Part shown: one piece after another, positions 7,265-17,400 of the stretch | How positions within the stretch are numbered: the first letter of the stretch is position 1 | How the letters are laid out: the number at the start of each line of letters is the position of its first letter | Assembly (NCBI GenBank): GCA_031281115.1 | Contig: JAITFV010000285.1 | Location: 1-26,917, forward strand | Direction: 5' to 3' | From: Oscillospiraceae bacterium | GTDB lineage: Bacteria > Bacillota > Clostridia > Oscillospirales > Ruminococcaceae | Length of the DNA: 26,917 nt | Made by a program: the position numbers and the translations under genes | The notes under the pieces: generated by a model | Database searches by the model: none | What the model was told of the DNA's origin: nothing | What the model saw: the letters and a program-made list of their open reading frames with translations, nothing else

Positions 7265-7673
7265 CGTAAATACTCCCCTTTTGCGGGCGGGCGCCGAGCC
7301 CCTCACCCACGTATTTGTAATTATATAACGCGATTGCGTTAATCGCAGTCATAATCGCTCCGAACATAATAAAATAATAAGTTTCATTATTTAAAGCAGC
7401 AAAACGTTCAAACCTGAGTCCGAAGAAGTACATCGACGCAATAAGTTGAATATACGCGCCGATGAGCAGAAAGCGTGTTACATAAAACCGCCTGATTGAG
7501 CAAAGCACCGAAAGCGCCGTAATCTCCGCGAAAATCACAATTAACACTATTTGCAGCGTACCGTTTGTAAGCACGTAGCTGTTAGCCGCGAGCTTGCGGT
7601 GCAGCAGAGCTGCCCAAATAACCTGCGGCAGAAAAGAAAATTGCACTATTAAAGAACAAACCTTTTTTCTCAT
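7257..7673 (-). CDS. Small four-helix membrane protein of unknown function
   Basis: A 138-residue protein with four hydrophobic segments (about 6-24, 39-59, 66-85, 98-117) and a short polar tail. I do not recognise the family. It starts four bases after the fabK stop without a strong ribosome binding site and overlaps fabG by eight bases, so it is locked into the fatty-acid operon. In many clostridial operons fabD occupies this place between fabK and fabG; here fabD is elsewhere. A membrane role linked to lipid synthesis is possible but rests only on location. Confidence 0.75.
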   Translation of the reverse strand: MRKKVCSLIVQFSFLPQVIWAALLHRKLAANSYVLTNGTLQIVLIVIFAEITALSVLCSIRRFYVTRFLLIGAYIQLIASMYFFGLRFERFAALNNETYYFIMFGAIMTAINAIALYNYKYVGEGLGARPQKGSIYDE

Positions 7674-7677
7674 AGTT

Positions 7678-8601
7678 TTACCGTTTTAACAGTTCATTTG
7701 CCCTATTAAACATTTCTCTTATAATCTCGTCGGCTGGTTGAATTCTGTCAATCATTCCCGCAATCGCACCGCAAAGGAAGCTACCTTCTTCTATATTGCC
7801 GTCTGCTGCGGCTTTCTTCAGCGCGCCGACTGTCATATTCTCGAATTCTTCCGGAGTAATCCCATCCTTCTCATGCTGAACTAACGCCCGTGAGAATTTG
7901 GTTTTAATACAGCGGCAGGGGTGCCCGGTGAATCTTCCCGTTACGATTGTGTCTGTATCTTTGGCTCTCACCACTAATTCCTTGAAATTAGCGTGAATCT
8001 GACATTCTTCGGCTGCAAGGAACGCCGTTCCGACCTGAACGCCCTCCGCGCCGAGCATTAAACTCGCAGCGACTCCGCGCCCGTCGGCGATTCCGCCCGC
8101 CGCGATTACCGGAACCGAAACAGCATCAACGACCTGCGGCACAAGGCACATTGTCGTATTTTCGCCTATGTGCCCGCCGCTTTCAGTACCCTCGGCAATC
8201 AGCGCGTCTGCGCCGCTTCGCTCCATGCGCTTCGCAAGCGCAACGCCCGGAACTACCGGAATAACTTTTATTCCCGCCGCTTTCCACCGCTCCACGAACT
8301 TGCCCGGATTCCCCGCGCCTGTCGTCACGAAGGCAATTTTTTCGTCAATTACAACCTGCGCCAATTCCTCGGCATTCGGTGACATGAGCATGATATTCAC
8401 GCCGAACGGCTTGTCCGTCAAGGCGCGTGTCTTTCTTATTTCCTCCCGTATAACCTCGGCAGGTGCGTTTCCGCCGGCGATAATGCCTGCACCGCCCGCG
8501 CCGGAAACCGCGGCGGCTAATTTATGCTCGGAAATCCATGCCATCCCGCCCTGTAAAATTGGATATTTAATGTTTAATAGTTCTGTGATTTTAGTTTTCA
8601 T
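7678..8601 (-). CDS. fabK: Enoyl-ACP reductase II (FabK), FMN-dependent
   Basis: A flavoprotein that performs the last reduction of each elongation cycle. 307 residues, normal for FabK. It begins KYPILQGGMAWI (12-23), has the phosphate-binding AAGGIADGRGV (167-177), GAEGVQVGTAF (184-194), and the EGTESGGHIG motif (137-146) with histidine 144, the position of the catalytic histidine in FabK. Nitronate monooxygenases share the fold, but the operon context supports FabK. The ribosome binding site TAGGAG overlaps the fabH stop codon. FabK rather than FabI predicts intrinsic triclosan tolerance. Confidence 0.93.
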   Translation of the reverse strand: MKTKITELLNIKYPILQGGMAWISEHKLAAAVSGAGGAGIIAGGNAPAEVIREEIRKTRALTDKPFGVNIMLMSPNAEELAQVVIDEKIAFVTTGAGNPGKFVERWKAAGIKVIPVVPGVALAKRMERSGADALIAEGTESGGHIGENTTMCLVPQVVDAVSVPVIAAGGIADGRGVAASLMLGAEGVQVGTAFLAAEECQIHANFKELVVRAKDTDTIVTGRFTGHPCRCIKTKFSRALVQHEKDGITPEEFENMTVGALKKAAADGNIEEGSFLCGAIAGMIDRIQPADEIIREMFNRANELLKR

Positions 8602-8609
8602 GTTTTCTC

Positions 8610-9599
8610 CTAAATTTCAATAATTACCGCGCCGTAGGTAAGCCCTGCGCCGAAGCCTGCGAAGCAGATTTTCATGCCTTCCCTGAGTTTTCCCGCCTTG
8701 TTCAGCTCGTCCAAACATACAGGCATACACGCGCTCGAAGTATTTCCGTTGTTCTCTATGTTGACATAGACTTTATTCATGCTGACGCCGAGCGATTTTG
8801 CGGCGGTTTGCACTATTCTGATATTGGCTTGGTGAGGAATTAATAAATCAATATCGTCAATTGTTAGCCCCGCCTCCCCGCACGCGGTTTTCACCGCCTC
8901 CGGCATCGCGTCTACAGCAAATTTATATACTTCCTTGCCGTCCATTTGCAGTTTTTGCGCGTAACTTTTGGTTTTTTGTTCGCAGAAAGGCGCATTTATT
9001 TCGTAATTCTGCTTGTAATACAAAACAGGTTCATCTGCGCTTACTCCCTTTGCCTTCATGCAGGAAACGAAGAATTTATCCGCTTTTTCAAGCACCACTG
9101 CGCCCGCGCTGTCCCCGAAAAGCACACAGGTCGCCCTGTCGGCGAAGTCTGCGTGTAACGTCAGGCATTCGCTGGCTACAAACAAAATCCGATTATACCC
9201 GCTGTACAGCAGTCCTCGAGCTACGTCTAATCCCGCGACAAAGCCGGTACACGCTGCGTTTATGTCAAGGCAGGCGGCATTATCCGCACAGAGCGCGTTC
9301 TGCACTAAGCAGGCGGTAATCGGGTAGATAAAGTCGGGCGTACTTGTAGAAAGTAAAATATAGTCTATTTCCGCTGCCGCCGCGCCCGCATTTTCGAGAG
9401 CGCGTTTCGCCGCTTCGACAGCCATTGTATAATTCGGCTTCCCGCCGTTGTAACGCCGCGCTTTTATTCCCGTTCGCGTATATATCCATTCATCGTTTGT
9501 ATCCAATATTTCTGCCAAATCGTCATTCGTGACTGTAAGCGGCGGTAAATAGCTCCCGGTGCCTGTGATTTTAATTCCGCGTTTATTATTTGGATTCAT
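8610..9599 (-). CDS. fabH: 3-oxoacyl-ACP synthase III (FabH)
   Basis: Starts fatty-acid chains by condensing acyl-CoA with malonyl-ACP. 329 residues. The catalytic triad is visible: cysteine 117 in NAACTGF, histidine 256 in IPHQANIRI and asparagine 286 in NNGNTSSA. DEWIYTRTGIKARR (36-49) is the usual N-terminal signature. The start at 9599 has AAGGAG 11 bases upstream. It is the first gene of the leftward cluster, behind a consensus sigma-A promoter with a leader of about 56 bases. No acpP gene is seen beside it, unlike many related operons. Confidence 0.96.
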   Translation of the reverse strand: MNPNNKRGIKITGTGSYLPPLTVTNDDLAEILDTNDEWIYTRTGIKARRYNGGKPNYTMAVEAAKRALENAGAAAAEIDYILLSTSTPDFIYPITACLVQNALCADNAACLDINAACTGFVAGLDVARGLLYSGYNRILFVASECLTLHADFADRATCVLFGDSAGAVVLEKADKFFVSCMKAKGVSADEPVLYYKQNYEINAPFCEQKTKSYAQKLQMDGKEVYKFAVDAMPEAVKTACGEAGLTIDDIDLLIPHQANIRIVQTAAKSLGVSMNKVYVNIENNGNTSSACMPVCLDELNKAGKLREGMKICFAGFGAGLTYGAVIIEI

Positions 9600-9613
9600 T
9601 TTCGATATACTCC

Positions 9614-9642
9614 TTGATTTTAATCGCGAAATCGTATATAAT
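9614..9642 (+). promoter_or_regulatory. Sigma-A promoter for fabD-aroE
   Basis: TTGATT (9614-9619), 17 bases, TATAAT (9637-9642); the expected transcript start is near 9649, leaving a leader of about 77 bases before fabD. The elements lie within the leader of the opposing fabH transcript. Confidence 0.7.
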
Positions 9643-9661
9643 TGTATTACCGCTATTTTCC

Positions 9662-9690
9662 ATTTTACCTTTATTTATATAATTTGTCAA
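9662..9690 (-). promoter_or_regulatory. Sigma-A promoter for the fabH operon
   Basis: Read on the minus strand: TTGACA (9685-9690), 17 bases, TAAAAT (9662-9667); the expected start is near 9655. It is a near-consensus promoter and the only convincing one for the leftward cluster. It faces the fabD promoter, so each transcript crosses the other's promoter. Confidence 0.8.
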
Positions 9691-9725
9691 TAAAAATTTT
9701 AAAAAGAAAGGCAGATACAAGGATT

Positions 9726-10673
9726 ATGACTAAAACTGCACTTTTATTTTCAGGACAAGGCTCACAATATGCAGGAATGGGTAAGGAGCTTGTCGAAAAA
9801 TTTCCGTCCGTAAAGAAATCTTTCATGCTCGGAAGCAAGATTTTAGGATTTGACCTGCTTCAAAAAATCGAAAATAACGAACTTGAAAGCACACTGATTG
9901 TACAGCCGGCGGTTTTTGTCGTATCAATGGCAGCGTTATACGCTGCGTTGAATACAGGAGTTTGCGAAGGTTCCGGCGCTTCTTTCGCGGCAGCCGCCGC
10001 AGGTCACTCGCTCGGTGAATACGCCGCCTTGACCGCGTGTGGCGTGATTACGCAGGAGGACGGTTTTAAGCTGCTAAAAATAAGAAGCCAAATTATGCAA
10101 AAAGCTGCCGAAAGTTCCAAAGGCGGCATGGCGGCGGTTCTCAGCTTAGAAAACGAAGCCGTTGAGGCTGTTTGCGCGGAAATTACGGAAGCAGGTGACT
10201 ATGTTGCAGCCGTGAACTACAATTCGCCCGGGCAAATCGTAATCGCCGGCACAGAAGCAGGACTTGAAAAAGCGGAAGATGCCCTCAAAAGCAAGGGCGC
10301 GAAGCGCGTTCTGCGTCTTAACGTCGCGGCGGCGTTCCATTCGGAATTGATGAGAGAAGCGGCAGAGGAATTTAAAACTTTGATAGCCGATTTTAAGTTT
10401 AAAGAACCGGAAGTGCCGTTTTATTCTAATGTAACCGGCGCAGTTCTTGACGATTTCACAAATATGCCCGAATATTTAGCGCGGCACATCTGCTCACCCG
10501 TTCGCTTCGCTGACCAGCTTTCCGCGATGGAAAGAGACGGATTCAGCGCGTTTCTGGAACTCGGACCGGGAAAAGTCTTGTCCGGACTTGTTAAGAAAAC
10601 GCTCCCAAATGCAAAAATCTGCAATATTGAGGATTTAAAATCCCTCGAAGCCGCGAAAGAAGCGTTATTATGA
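9726..10673 (+). CDS. fabD: Malonyl-CoA:ACP transacylase FabD
   Basis: Transfers malonyl from CoA to ACP for FabH and FabF. 315 residues from the ATG at 9726, giving MTKTALLFSGQGSQYAGMG, the family N-terminus. Serine 95 in GHSLGEYAAL is the nucleophile, arginine 120 binds the malonyl carboxylate and histidine 205 (AAAFHSELM) is the base. The in-frame ATG at 9642 would add 28 residues and lies in the promoter, so it is rejected. The ribosome binding site is weak (AAGG three bases from the start). It is separated from the main cluster on the opposite strand and overlaps aroE by four bases. Confidence 0.95.
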   Translation: MTKTALLFSGQGSQYAGMGKELVEKFPSVKKSFMLGSKILGFDLLQKIENNELESTLIVQPAVFVVSMAALYAALNTGVCEGSGASFAAAAAGHSLGEYAALTACGVITQEDGFKLLKIRSQIMQKAAESSKGGMAAVLSLENEAVEAVCAEITEAGDYVAAVNYNSPGQIVIAGTEAGLEKAEDALKSKGAKRVLRLNVAAAFHSELMREAAEEFKTLIADFKFKEPEVPFYSNVTGAVLDDFTNMPEYLARHICSPVRFADQLSAMERDGFSAFLELGPGKVLSGLVKKTLPNAKICNIEDLKSLEAAKEALL

Positions 10674-11407
10674 GCGCGAAGAAATACGGTTTAATAGGCT
10701 ACCCGCTCGGACACTCGATTTCACCGCTCATTCACAGCGAAATATTTATGAAAACAAGTTGCGGCGGCGAGTATTCACTATATGAAATAAAACCCGGAGA
10801 ATTTGACGTTTTATCCTCATTAGAAGGTTTCAATGTAACGATACCGTACAAAGAATTAATTATTACGTATTGTGATAAACTTGACAGGAGCGCAGATTGC
10901 GGTGCGGTCAATTGCGTAAAAGGCAAAACAGGCTATAATACAGACGTTTATGGTTTCGAGAAAGCGATAAAGGCTCTCGGTGCGGATTTAGGCTCACGTG
11001 TGTGTCTGCTGGGTTACGGCGGCGCAGGCAAGATGGTCGCTCATACCGTGAAAAAAGCAGGCGGTGAGCTTACTGTCGCAACTCGGGAAAACATAAATGA
11101 GCTTAAAGGTGAGTTTGACTTGCTTGTGAATTCCACGCCTGTAGGTATGCACCCTAATGCTGACTTTTCCCCCATTGATTTTGAGAACATCAGCGCAAAT
11201 TTTGTTCTTGATTTAATTTACAACCCCGCCGAAACGACGCTGCTTTCGCCCGCTAAAATTAAAGGGGCAAAGGTTCAAAATGGCTTAATTATGCTCGTTT
11301 GGCAAGCAATTAAATCGCATGAAATCTGGTACGGAGGAAAACTTTCCGAAGATGACGCCGATGAAATAATAAAAACAGTGCAAAAAACTGCCGCTTCACT
11401 TTCGTGA
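10670..11407 (+). CDS. aroE: Shikimate dehydrogenase
   Basis: Reduces 3-dehydroshikimate to shikimate with NADPH in aromatic amino acid synthesis. 245 residues, somewhat shorter than the usual 270-290. Motifs are YPLGHSISPLIH (11-22), catalytic lysine 61 in NVTIPYKE, aspartate 92 in YNTDVYGF, the nucleotide loop GYGGAG (115-120), NSTPVGM (154-160) and NGLIMLVWQA (204-213). The start overlaps the fabD stop (ATGA), so translation is coupled although the pathways are unrelated. The stop codon lies inside the terminator hairpin. Confidence 0.93.
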   Translation: MSAKKYGLIGYPLGHSISPLIHSEIFMKTSCGGEYSLYEIKPGEFDVLSSLEGFNVTIPYKELIITYCDKLDRSADCGAVNCVKGKTGYNTDVYGFEKAIKALGADLGSRVCLLGYGGAGKMVAHTVKKAGGELTVATRENINELKGEFDLLVNSTPVGMHPNADFSPIDFENISANFVLDLIYNPAETTLLSPAKIKGAKVQNGLIMLVWQAIKSHEIWYGGKLSEDDADEIIKTVQKTAASLS

Positions 11408-11420
11408 AACGGCAGTTTTT
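11383..11420 (+). terminator. Intrinsic terminator, probably bidirectional, after aroE
   Basis: AAAAACTGCCG (11383-11393) pairs with CGGCAGTTTTT (11410-11420); after one mismatch TTCAC pairs with GTGAA around the loop TTTC. The A-run and T-run on the two sides let it work in both directions between the converging aroE and giant-protein genes. The aroE stop codon (11405-11407) is in the descending arm. Confidence 0.9.
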
Positions 11421-11428
11421 ATCGTTGT

Positions 11429-14400
11429 TTATTGAATTCTGTTAATAACGCCTGCGACTAATCTTAGGATATTGAGTGCATCGCCTGTGTTTGTATCGCT
11501 TGTTTTTCCGTTAGCGACGTAGTTTTGAATTGAGTTCAGTTTTGCACCCGAAACGCCCGCTACGTGCCGCAGTACCGCTAACGCATCGCCCGTATCTACC
11601 GTACCGGTTCCGGTAACGTCGCCGGTTTTGAAGATGAGTGCTAAGTAATCGCCTGCCGCTGTTATATTGAGTACCGCGTTGCCGTTTGAGCCGACTGTTT
11701 CACCCGCAACGAACTCAAACTCTCTCGTGGTCGAATTATACCTCACGAGTACTGCGAGCTGCCCCGCTACCGCTGTCCCCGCATTTAAGGTAAAACTTCC
11801 GGTAACGGAAATACTCAATTGATGAACGGGGATAGCGCTGTTGATTGTATTAATCTGCGCCTGCGTAATTGTGAAGCCTGCCATCGGGGTTCTTCCGGCT
11901 TGAGTTTGATTAGGCAATGGTATCCACTGTGCGTAAAGAGTGGTATTCGCTGAGAACGCAAAGGTCGCAATATCTCGTTCCGAGCCGCCCGAAGCCGCCG
12001 TGAACCAACCGTCAAAGGTATAGCCAGCTCTTATGGGATTTGAGGGTCTTTGGCCCGTCGCTAATACGCCGGAATCCTGCGTTGTCCGTGTAAAGTTTGC
12101 CGTGGCGCCGTTTATATTGCCGCCTTGGAGGTTAAAGGTGATTGTGCGGGCTTCGTTGCTGCCCCCGCCGGGAGGGTTGCTGCCTCCGGGAGGGTTGCCT
12201 TGGTTACCGCTTGCCGTCCAGCGTGCATAAATCGTAGTATCGGCAGTAAAAACGGTGACTCCTGCTGACACTTGTGTGCCGCCCGTCAGCGCTGTAAACC
12301 AGCCGTTGAAAGTATGATTGGACCTCGTGGGAGTGGGAAGGCTTGTGAGTACGCCGCCTGCTCCCGTTGTTGCGCTGGTAACGGAAACCGAGCCTTGGTT
12401 AGGGTTGAAGGTGATTGTGAAGATTCCCCCGTTGACAGTTACATCGATAAATACTTCGAGCGAGACATTGTTGTCGGGGTTAAGGACATCTTCCGGTAAA
12501 AGCACTGTTCCTTCAACTCTGAAAGTCTGCGCGGTTGTTGTCCCAGGATTATAATTTACCGAGTCATCCACTCTCCACATTACGACCGCCTGCGCAGGCG
12601 CACCGGTTGTATTCATCGTAACCGTCAAAGGCAGACCGAGAGCTGTCGCTGTTTTTGGCGTACCGTTCAGGACGCCTGTTCTGGCTGCCGGCTGAACTAT
12701 ACTTACAAGAGTTCTCGGCTGCAGAATTGTAACTGTTGCTTCGCCGAAAACAGGGGGTGTTGCCGGATGCGTTGATGTTGCTCTGACTGTGATTGTATTT
12801 CTTGTGTCGCTTGCGCCTATCGTCAGCAAACCGGTTGTTGAGCTTATTCCCGTTCCTTGAGTAGCGCCATCCACCGGCGTTCCTGCCACTGTCCATATTA
12901 CATTCTGCGGCGCATATATGCCGTCAACAGTCGCAACAAATGTACGTGTGCTGCCTCTGCTCAGATTTATTTCGTTCGGCGTTACCGTCACGGCTGTTAC
13001 TGTTCTTTCCACAGGTTCCGTTGTTACCGTAACCGTTGCCGTATCGAATATTGCCGGCTCTCTTGTTGATGTTGCGGTTACAGTGATAATTGTCCCTTCC
13101 GGTTCTGTTATTCCAACAAATAGTTCACCTGTATTCGGGTCAATTTTTGTAAATTCGCAAGTTTCATCGCTTATACTCCATACGACAGCTGATTGGTCGG
13201 GGTTGTTTTCACCCTCCACAACTGCGCTGAATTTGAAAGACTGACCTGTCTGCACCGGCGTTTCTTTCGGCGAAACAATTATAGCTTCAACAGTTGTTCT
13301 TTCAACAAACCTTGCTTCAAATGTTCTGCCTTCTTCCACATCGAAAGTATAAACGGCATCCGCGCTCACCAAATCATTATCTTCGTACCAGCCTGCAAAG
13401 GTATAGTCTGCGCCGGCTGTTGCTGTAATAGTAGTTTCGCAACCCTCAAGGTGCCAGCCGCCGCCGAATACCGTGCCGCCAATCACTCCGCCCTCTCCCG
13501 GCTCAATTTCGAGGGTAATATAATGGCTGTCTCTCTCTTCATCCTTATCTTGAAGATTAATTGTATGCGTACTTGTACGTGAAGGGTTAAAGGTTGAAGT
13601 CGCTCTAATCGTTAATGTATCGCGGGTTTCAAATTGATGCACTTCAAGCACTCCGCCCGCAGTTATCCGTGTTCTCGGGTCTCCGACAGCTCCGTCTATG
13701 CTCCAAATCACTGACTCGGAGAAGTTGCCTGTTCCTGTTACATTTGCAATGAACTGCGCTTTTTTGTGAAAATCTCTCGGATGCGGGCAGCAGTCGTTTT
13801 CAGGAATTATATTCACGCCCGTTATTGTGGGTATCGGCTGTACGTTGTCGCTGACCCTTAAAATATATGTTCCGGAAATTGTTGTATCTCCGAGCAGATT
13901 GGGAGGCGCTACATTAACAGGAGTTCTCCTGGTTACCTCAAAGAAATAGGAGCCGGCAGCTAACGGGACAGTCTGGTCAAATATGCTTCCGGTGTTTATA
14001 ATACCAAGCTGTACGCCGGATTCGCTGTACCACGCTAAGGAGAGGTTATTAAGCCCTATCCCGAAGTTGATGCCGCCCACACTGCCGCCGTTAGTCAGCT
14101 GCATTGTTAAGTTCGCATCATGCGGCAGCGTATATTTAAACCAGTCAACAGTATCCTGATGACTCAAATATCCGAGCGCCATCTGACCCGGCCCTATTTG
14201 TTCCGCAGTGGACATGGTATTGTTATTTCTTTCCATATTCCCTGCTGCAGTAAAGCCTGCGTTTATGGTATAAAACCCGGAGTGCGCCGAGGTGTGCGTA
14301 TGCTCCGGCGGCGGGTTTAAATTCTGAATTGTCCTTTTATGGACGCCGACATAGTAGGTACCCGGAATTTCAAAGTCCATGTGGAAATTTTGCCCGCTGG

Positions 14401-17400
14401 CGCTAAAGTTAATTGGTACAGGGCGGCGTATTACTTCTAAATCAACCGTTCCTTCCCGATACCATATCAAATCCGCAACAGGGTCTGTAGTCAGCGGAAT
14501 ATTCAAGCTGGTTATATTAACCGATACTCTGCCGGGTTCGCTTACAACAAACTGATATATATCCTCATGGTCGGTGAGGCTCAGCATAGTTGTAATGCGT
14601 CTGTTAAATGCGTTAGGGTTCTCCGGATTATTATAATCGAATATTAAAGTTCCCAAGGCGCGGTTATTGTTAGGTTCTAATGAATATCTTCTTTTCGGGT
14701 CCGGTGCGCATTCTTCGCAGGGTTCTTCGCCCTCTCCCGGTTCTTCACCCTCGCATTCGCTGCAGTCCGGTTTACATAAAACACAATTGTTGTTCGGCTC
14801 TATGCAGCAATCAATGTCTATAGGGTTGAAATTAGCTTTAAAGTTATACAGTCCTGTATTTCCGTTATTTATTTGACCTTGAATGCGATGGTCGTTGGTC
14901 AACGTATTATGAGTATCTCTTCGTGTAACTTGAAGTTTGTAAATGCCGGGTTCTGCGGCATAAAAGTTTGGATGAATTCTATTGTTATCAAATGAAATTC
15001 CGCCATTTGTTATATACGCCTCATGAATATTTGTAGTGTTGTTACACTTTCTGCACCACACATTACAAATCGGACAATTTTGACCGCACTCATCATCATC
15101 GCATATATTACGGATGTTCGGGTCGCAGTTTACATCGCAGTCAGTATAGCAGGATATAAGAAAATTCACGGCATTGAAAGAGTATGAATTGCGTACAGTG
15201 TTAGGAGGTAAACCGCCGTTGACAGGGCTGTAAATCTCAAGACTGATTATACCGGGTTTCTCTATTACGTATAAAAATGTATCTATATTATTGGCAGTGC
15301 TTATCATACCTCTTGCAGTTTGCCCGAATTCCATAGGAACCGGGGAAAAGTAAGTATTTCCCGCGTTGTAATTGAAGTCATCAAATTCACAGTCCTCGTG
15401 GCAATCAGCGAACAAAGCAGCTCCGCAGCCGCGCACACAGTCGGGGCAGCAATCACATTCTTCCGTATGTGTGCAAAAATCACCGGGTTTCGTTATACAC
15501 TTTTTGTCGCTGCACTTGATAAAGACGCAGTCCTTTGTTCTGTTTGCGGGTAAAAACTCAAAGGTTAAAGAATATGTACCCGTATTTGGGGAGTTTATGC
15601 CGAGATTGGCGTGAGGCGAGGTGGCATTTGTGGAAATTCCCCGTCTTTCAACTTCCACATAATAGGTGCCGGCTTCGAGCCCCACAAAGGAACTGTGTCT
15701 GCGGTTAGCTATAGTGGTATCAGCGACTGTCACAGGTAAATTGAACGTGATACCTAAATTATCTCCTGTGCCGCTGATGCGGTGGTTTCTGTCATTGAAC
15801 GTAGGGCTGAGCCAAGCAACAGGGGACGATACATCCAAAATAGCCGAACGAGCAGCAAGGTCGCCTTGATTGTTAAGCCACCGCAGATTCGGAGCGGTAT
15901 CAATCCCGCCGTCACCCGGGCTCGGCCCGAAAGGGTTTGCGGCAGAAACTGTGCCGGTATCACGAGGAGCATCACGAGTTAAATCAACGTATACTACGCC
16001 GGGTTCCTCTAACACAATTTTATATATATCGACCGCGTTGTCAAGACTTAAAAAGCCTGCAACCGTTCTTTTTTCCGCAGGTAAGTCCGTGTGAATATTT
16101 ACTTCTCTCGCGTCTGCACGTACATTGTCGTCTAATCTGTCCGTCTGGCTGCCAATTATCGAATCGGCATTTTTGCTTTCATCAAAAGGCATGAAATCTG
16201 CGCGCATGCTGTATGTGCCGTGATTAACTCCATGTTGAGATAAAACAGAAGCGAGCCTGATATAATAAGTTCCGGGTTCCAAGTCTACATAACTCATTTG
16301 CGCGTTGGCTATATGAGTAAGATTAGGAGCGCTGGAGGGAATACGGATTGTATGCCACGAAACAGACAGGGGAGTATCACTGCTGAGCAGGGAGGTGGCT
16401 GTAGCACTACTAAAAAGGTGCGGAATTTTTGAGCCGAGCGAAGAGGGTGTCCCTTCTTCTCTGCCGTCAAACAGCAATAGATTCATTCCACCGTTGGGTA
16501 TACCCTGTATAGGAATAGGAAGCCTTTGCGTATGGGTGCTTACGTGACCTCCGGTTATGTAAAACGTCAGCCTGCCCGGCTCGGTCAATTCATATTTATA
16601 CATGTCTGTATCGCCGACTTCCTCGTAAGCCTCGACACAGATGCTGCAGTCGTTAGCCGGCGGGCACATTTGAAAATTCGGCGGGGTTCCCGTAGCGCCG
16701 CACGGATTATTCGGAATGTTTTGACGCCCTACGCTTATTCTGCCGCGAACCGTCATGCCCGGCACTAACAGCTGCGCGCCTTCAAACGTGTCGTTGACAC
16801 CTTTCCCCCCTCCTTCAAGTTCATTATTGAAGTATTCGGCGAAGAAGATGAATTCACCGGTATCCGCTCCTTGAACGCCTTCTATCCGGGTGATTAACAC
16901 CTCATATGTGCCGGCGGGTAAAGCGTTCAATGAATTGGGCAGCGGTCTCAGATAAGTATCATTTAGGGGGCTGCCCGGTGTATAAGCAATGGCACCGGAA
17001 AAAGCTCTGGGATACTCTTGCTGAAGAGCACCCACCTGAGTAGTTCCGGGTATTAATATATTTTCGGGTAAATGTTCATCGTTTGCGTCTTTAGCAACCG
17101 GTATAAGTTCTCCGCTGCTGTTATATGTACCGGTTCTCGCTAACTGAATGAACGCGCCGTTAATCGGAAGCGCTCTTTCTGCAGGGGCACCGACATTGTT
17201 ACGCGGAACATTAATCTGCAGCCGCAAGTCACCGTCGAGCGGCATATCAAGCGTATATTGCTGAGCAATTCTTTCCGTACCGAACGAACTCGGATACTCC
17301 CGGTTAAACAAAACCATCCCGTTGTCATGGGTTTCAGCGGTAGAAGCTGCCTCTGCAATCAGCATAAAGTCACTGCTCGGCAAGACAGCAACGCCCGTCA

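Noticed and set aside
7678..8601. Nitronate monooxygenase instead of FabK
   Set aside because: The folds are shared, but the FabK-type EGTESGGHIG motif and its place between fabH and fabG favour enoyl-ACP reductase.
9616..9633. Possible operator GATTT-N8-AAATC in the fabH/fabD promoter region
   Set aside because: The arms are only five bases in AT-rich DNA and do not match the FapR or FabT consensus as I know it.
12857..13582. Plus-strand open frames opposite the giant protein
   Set aside because: They are low-complexity shadows of repeat-rich coding sequence with no homology or start signals.
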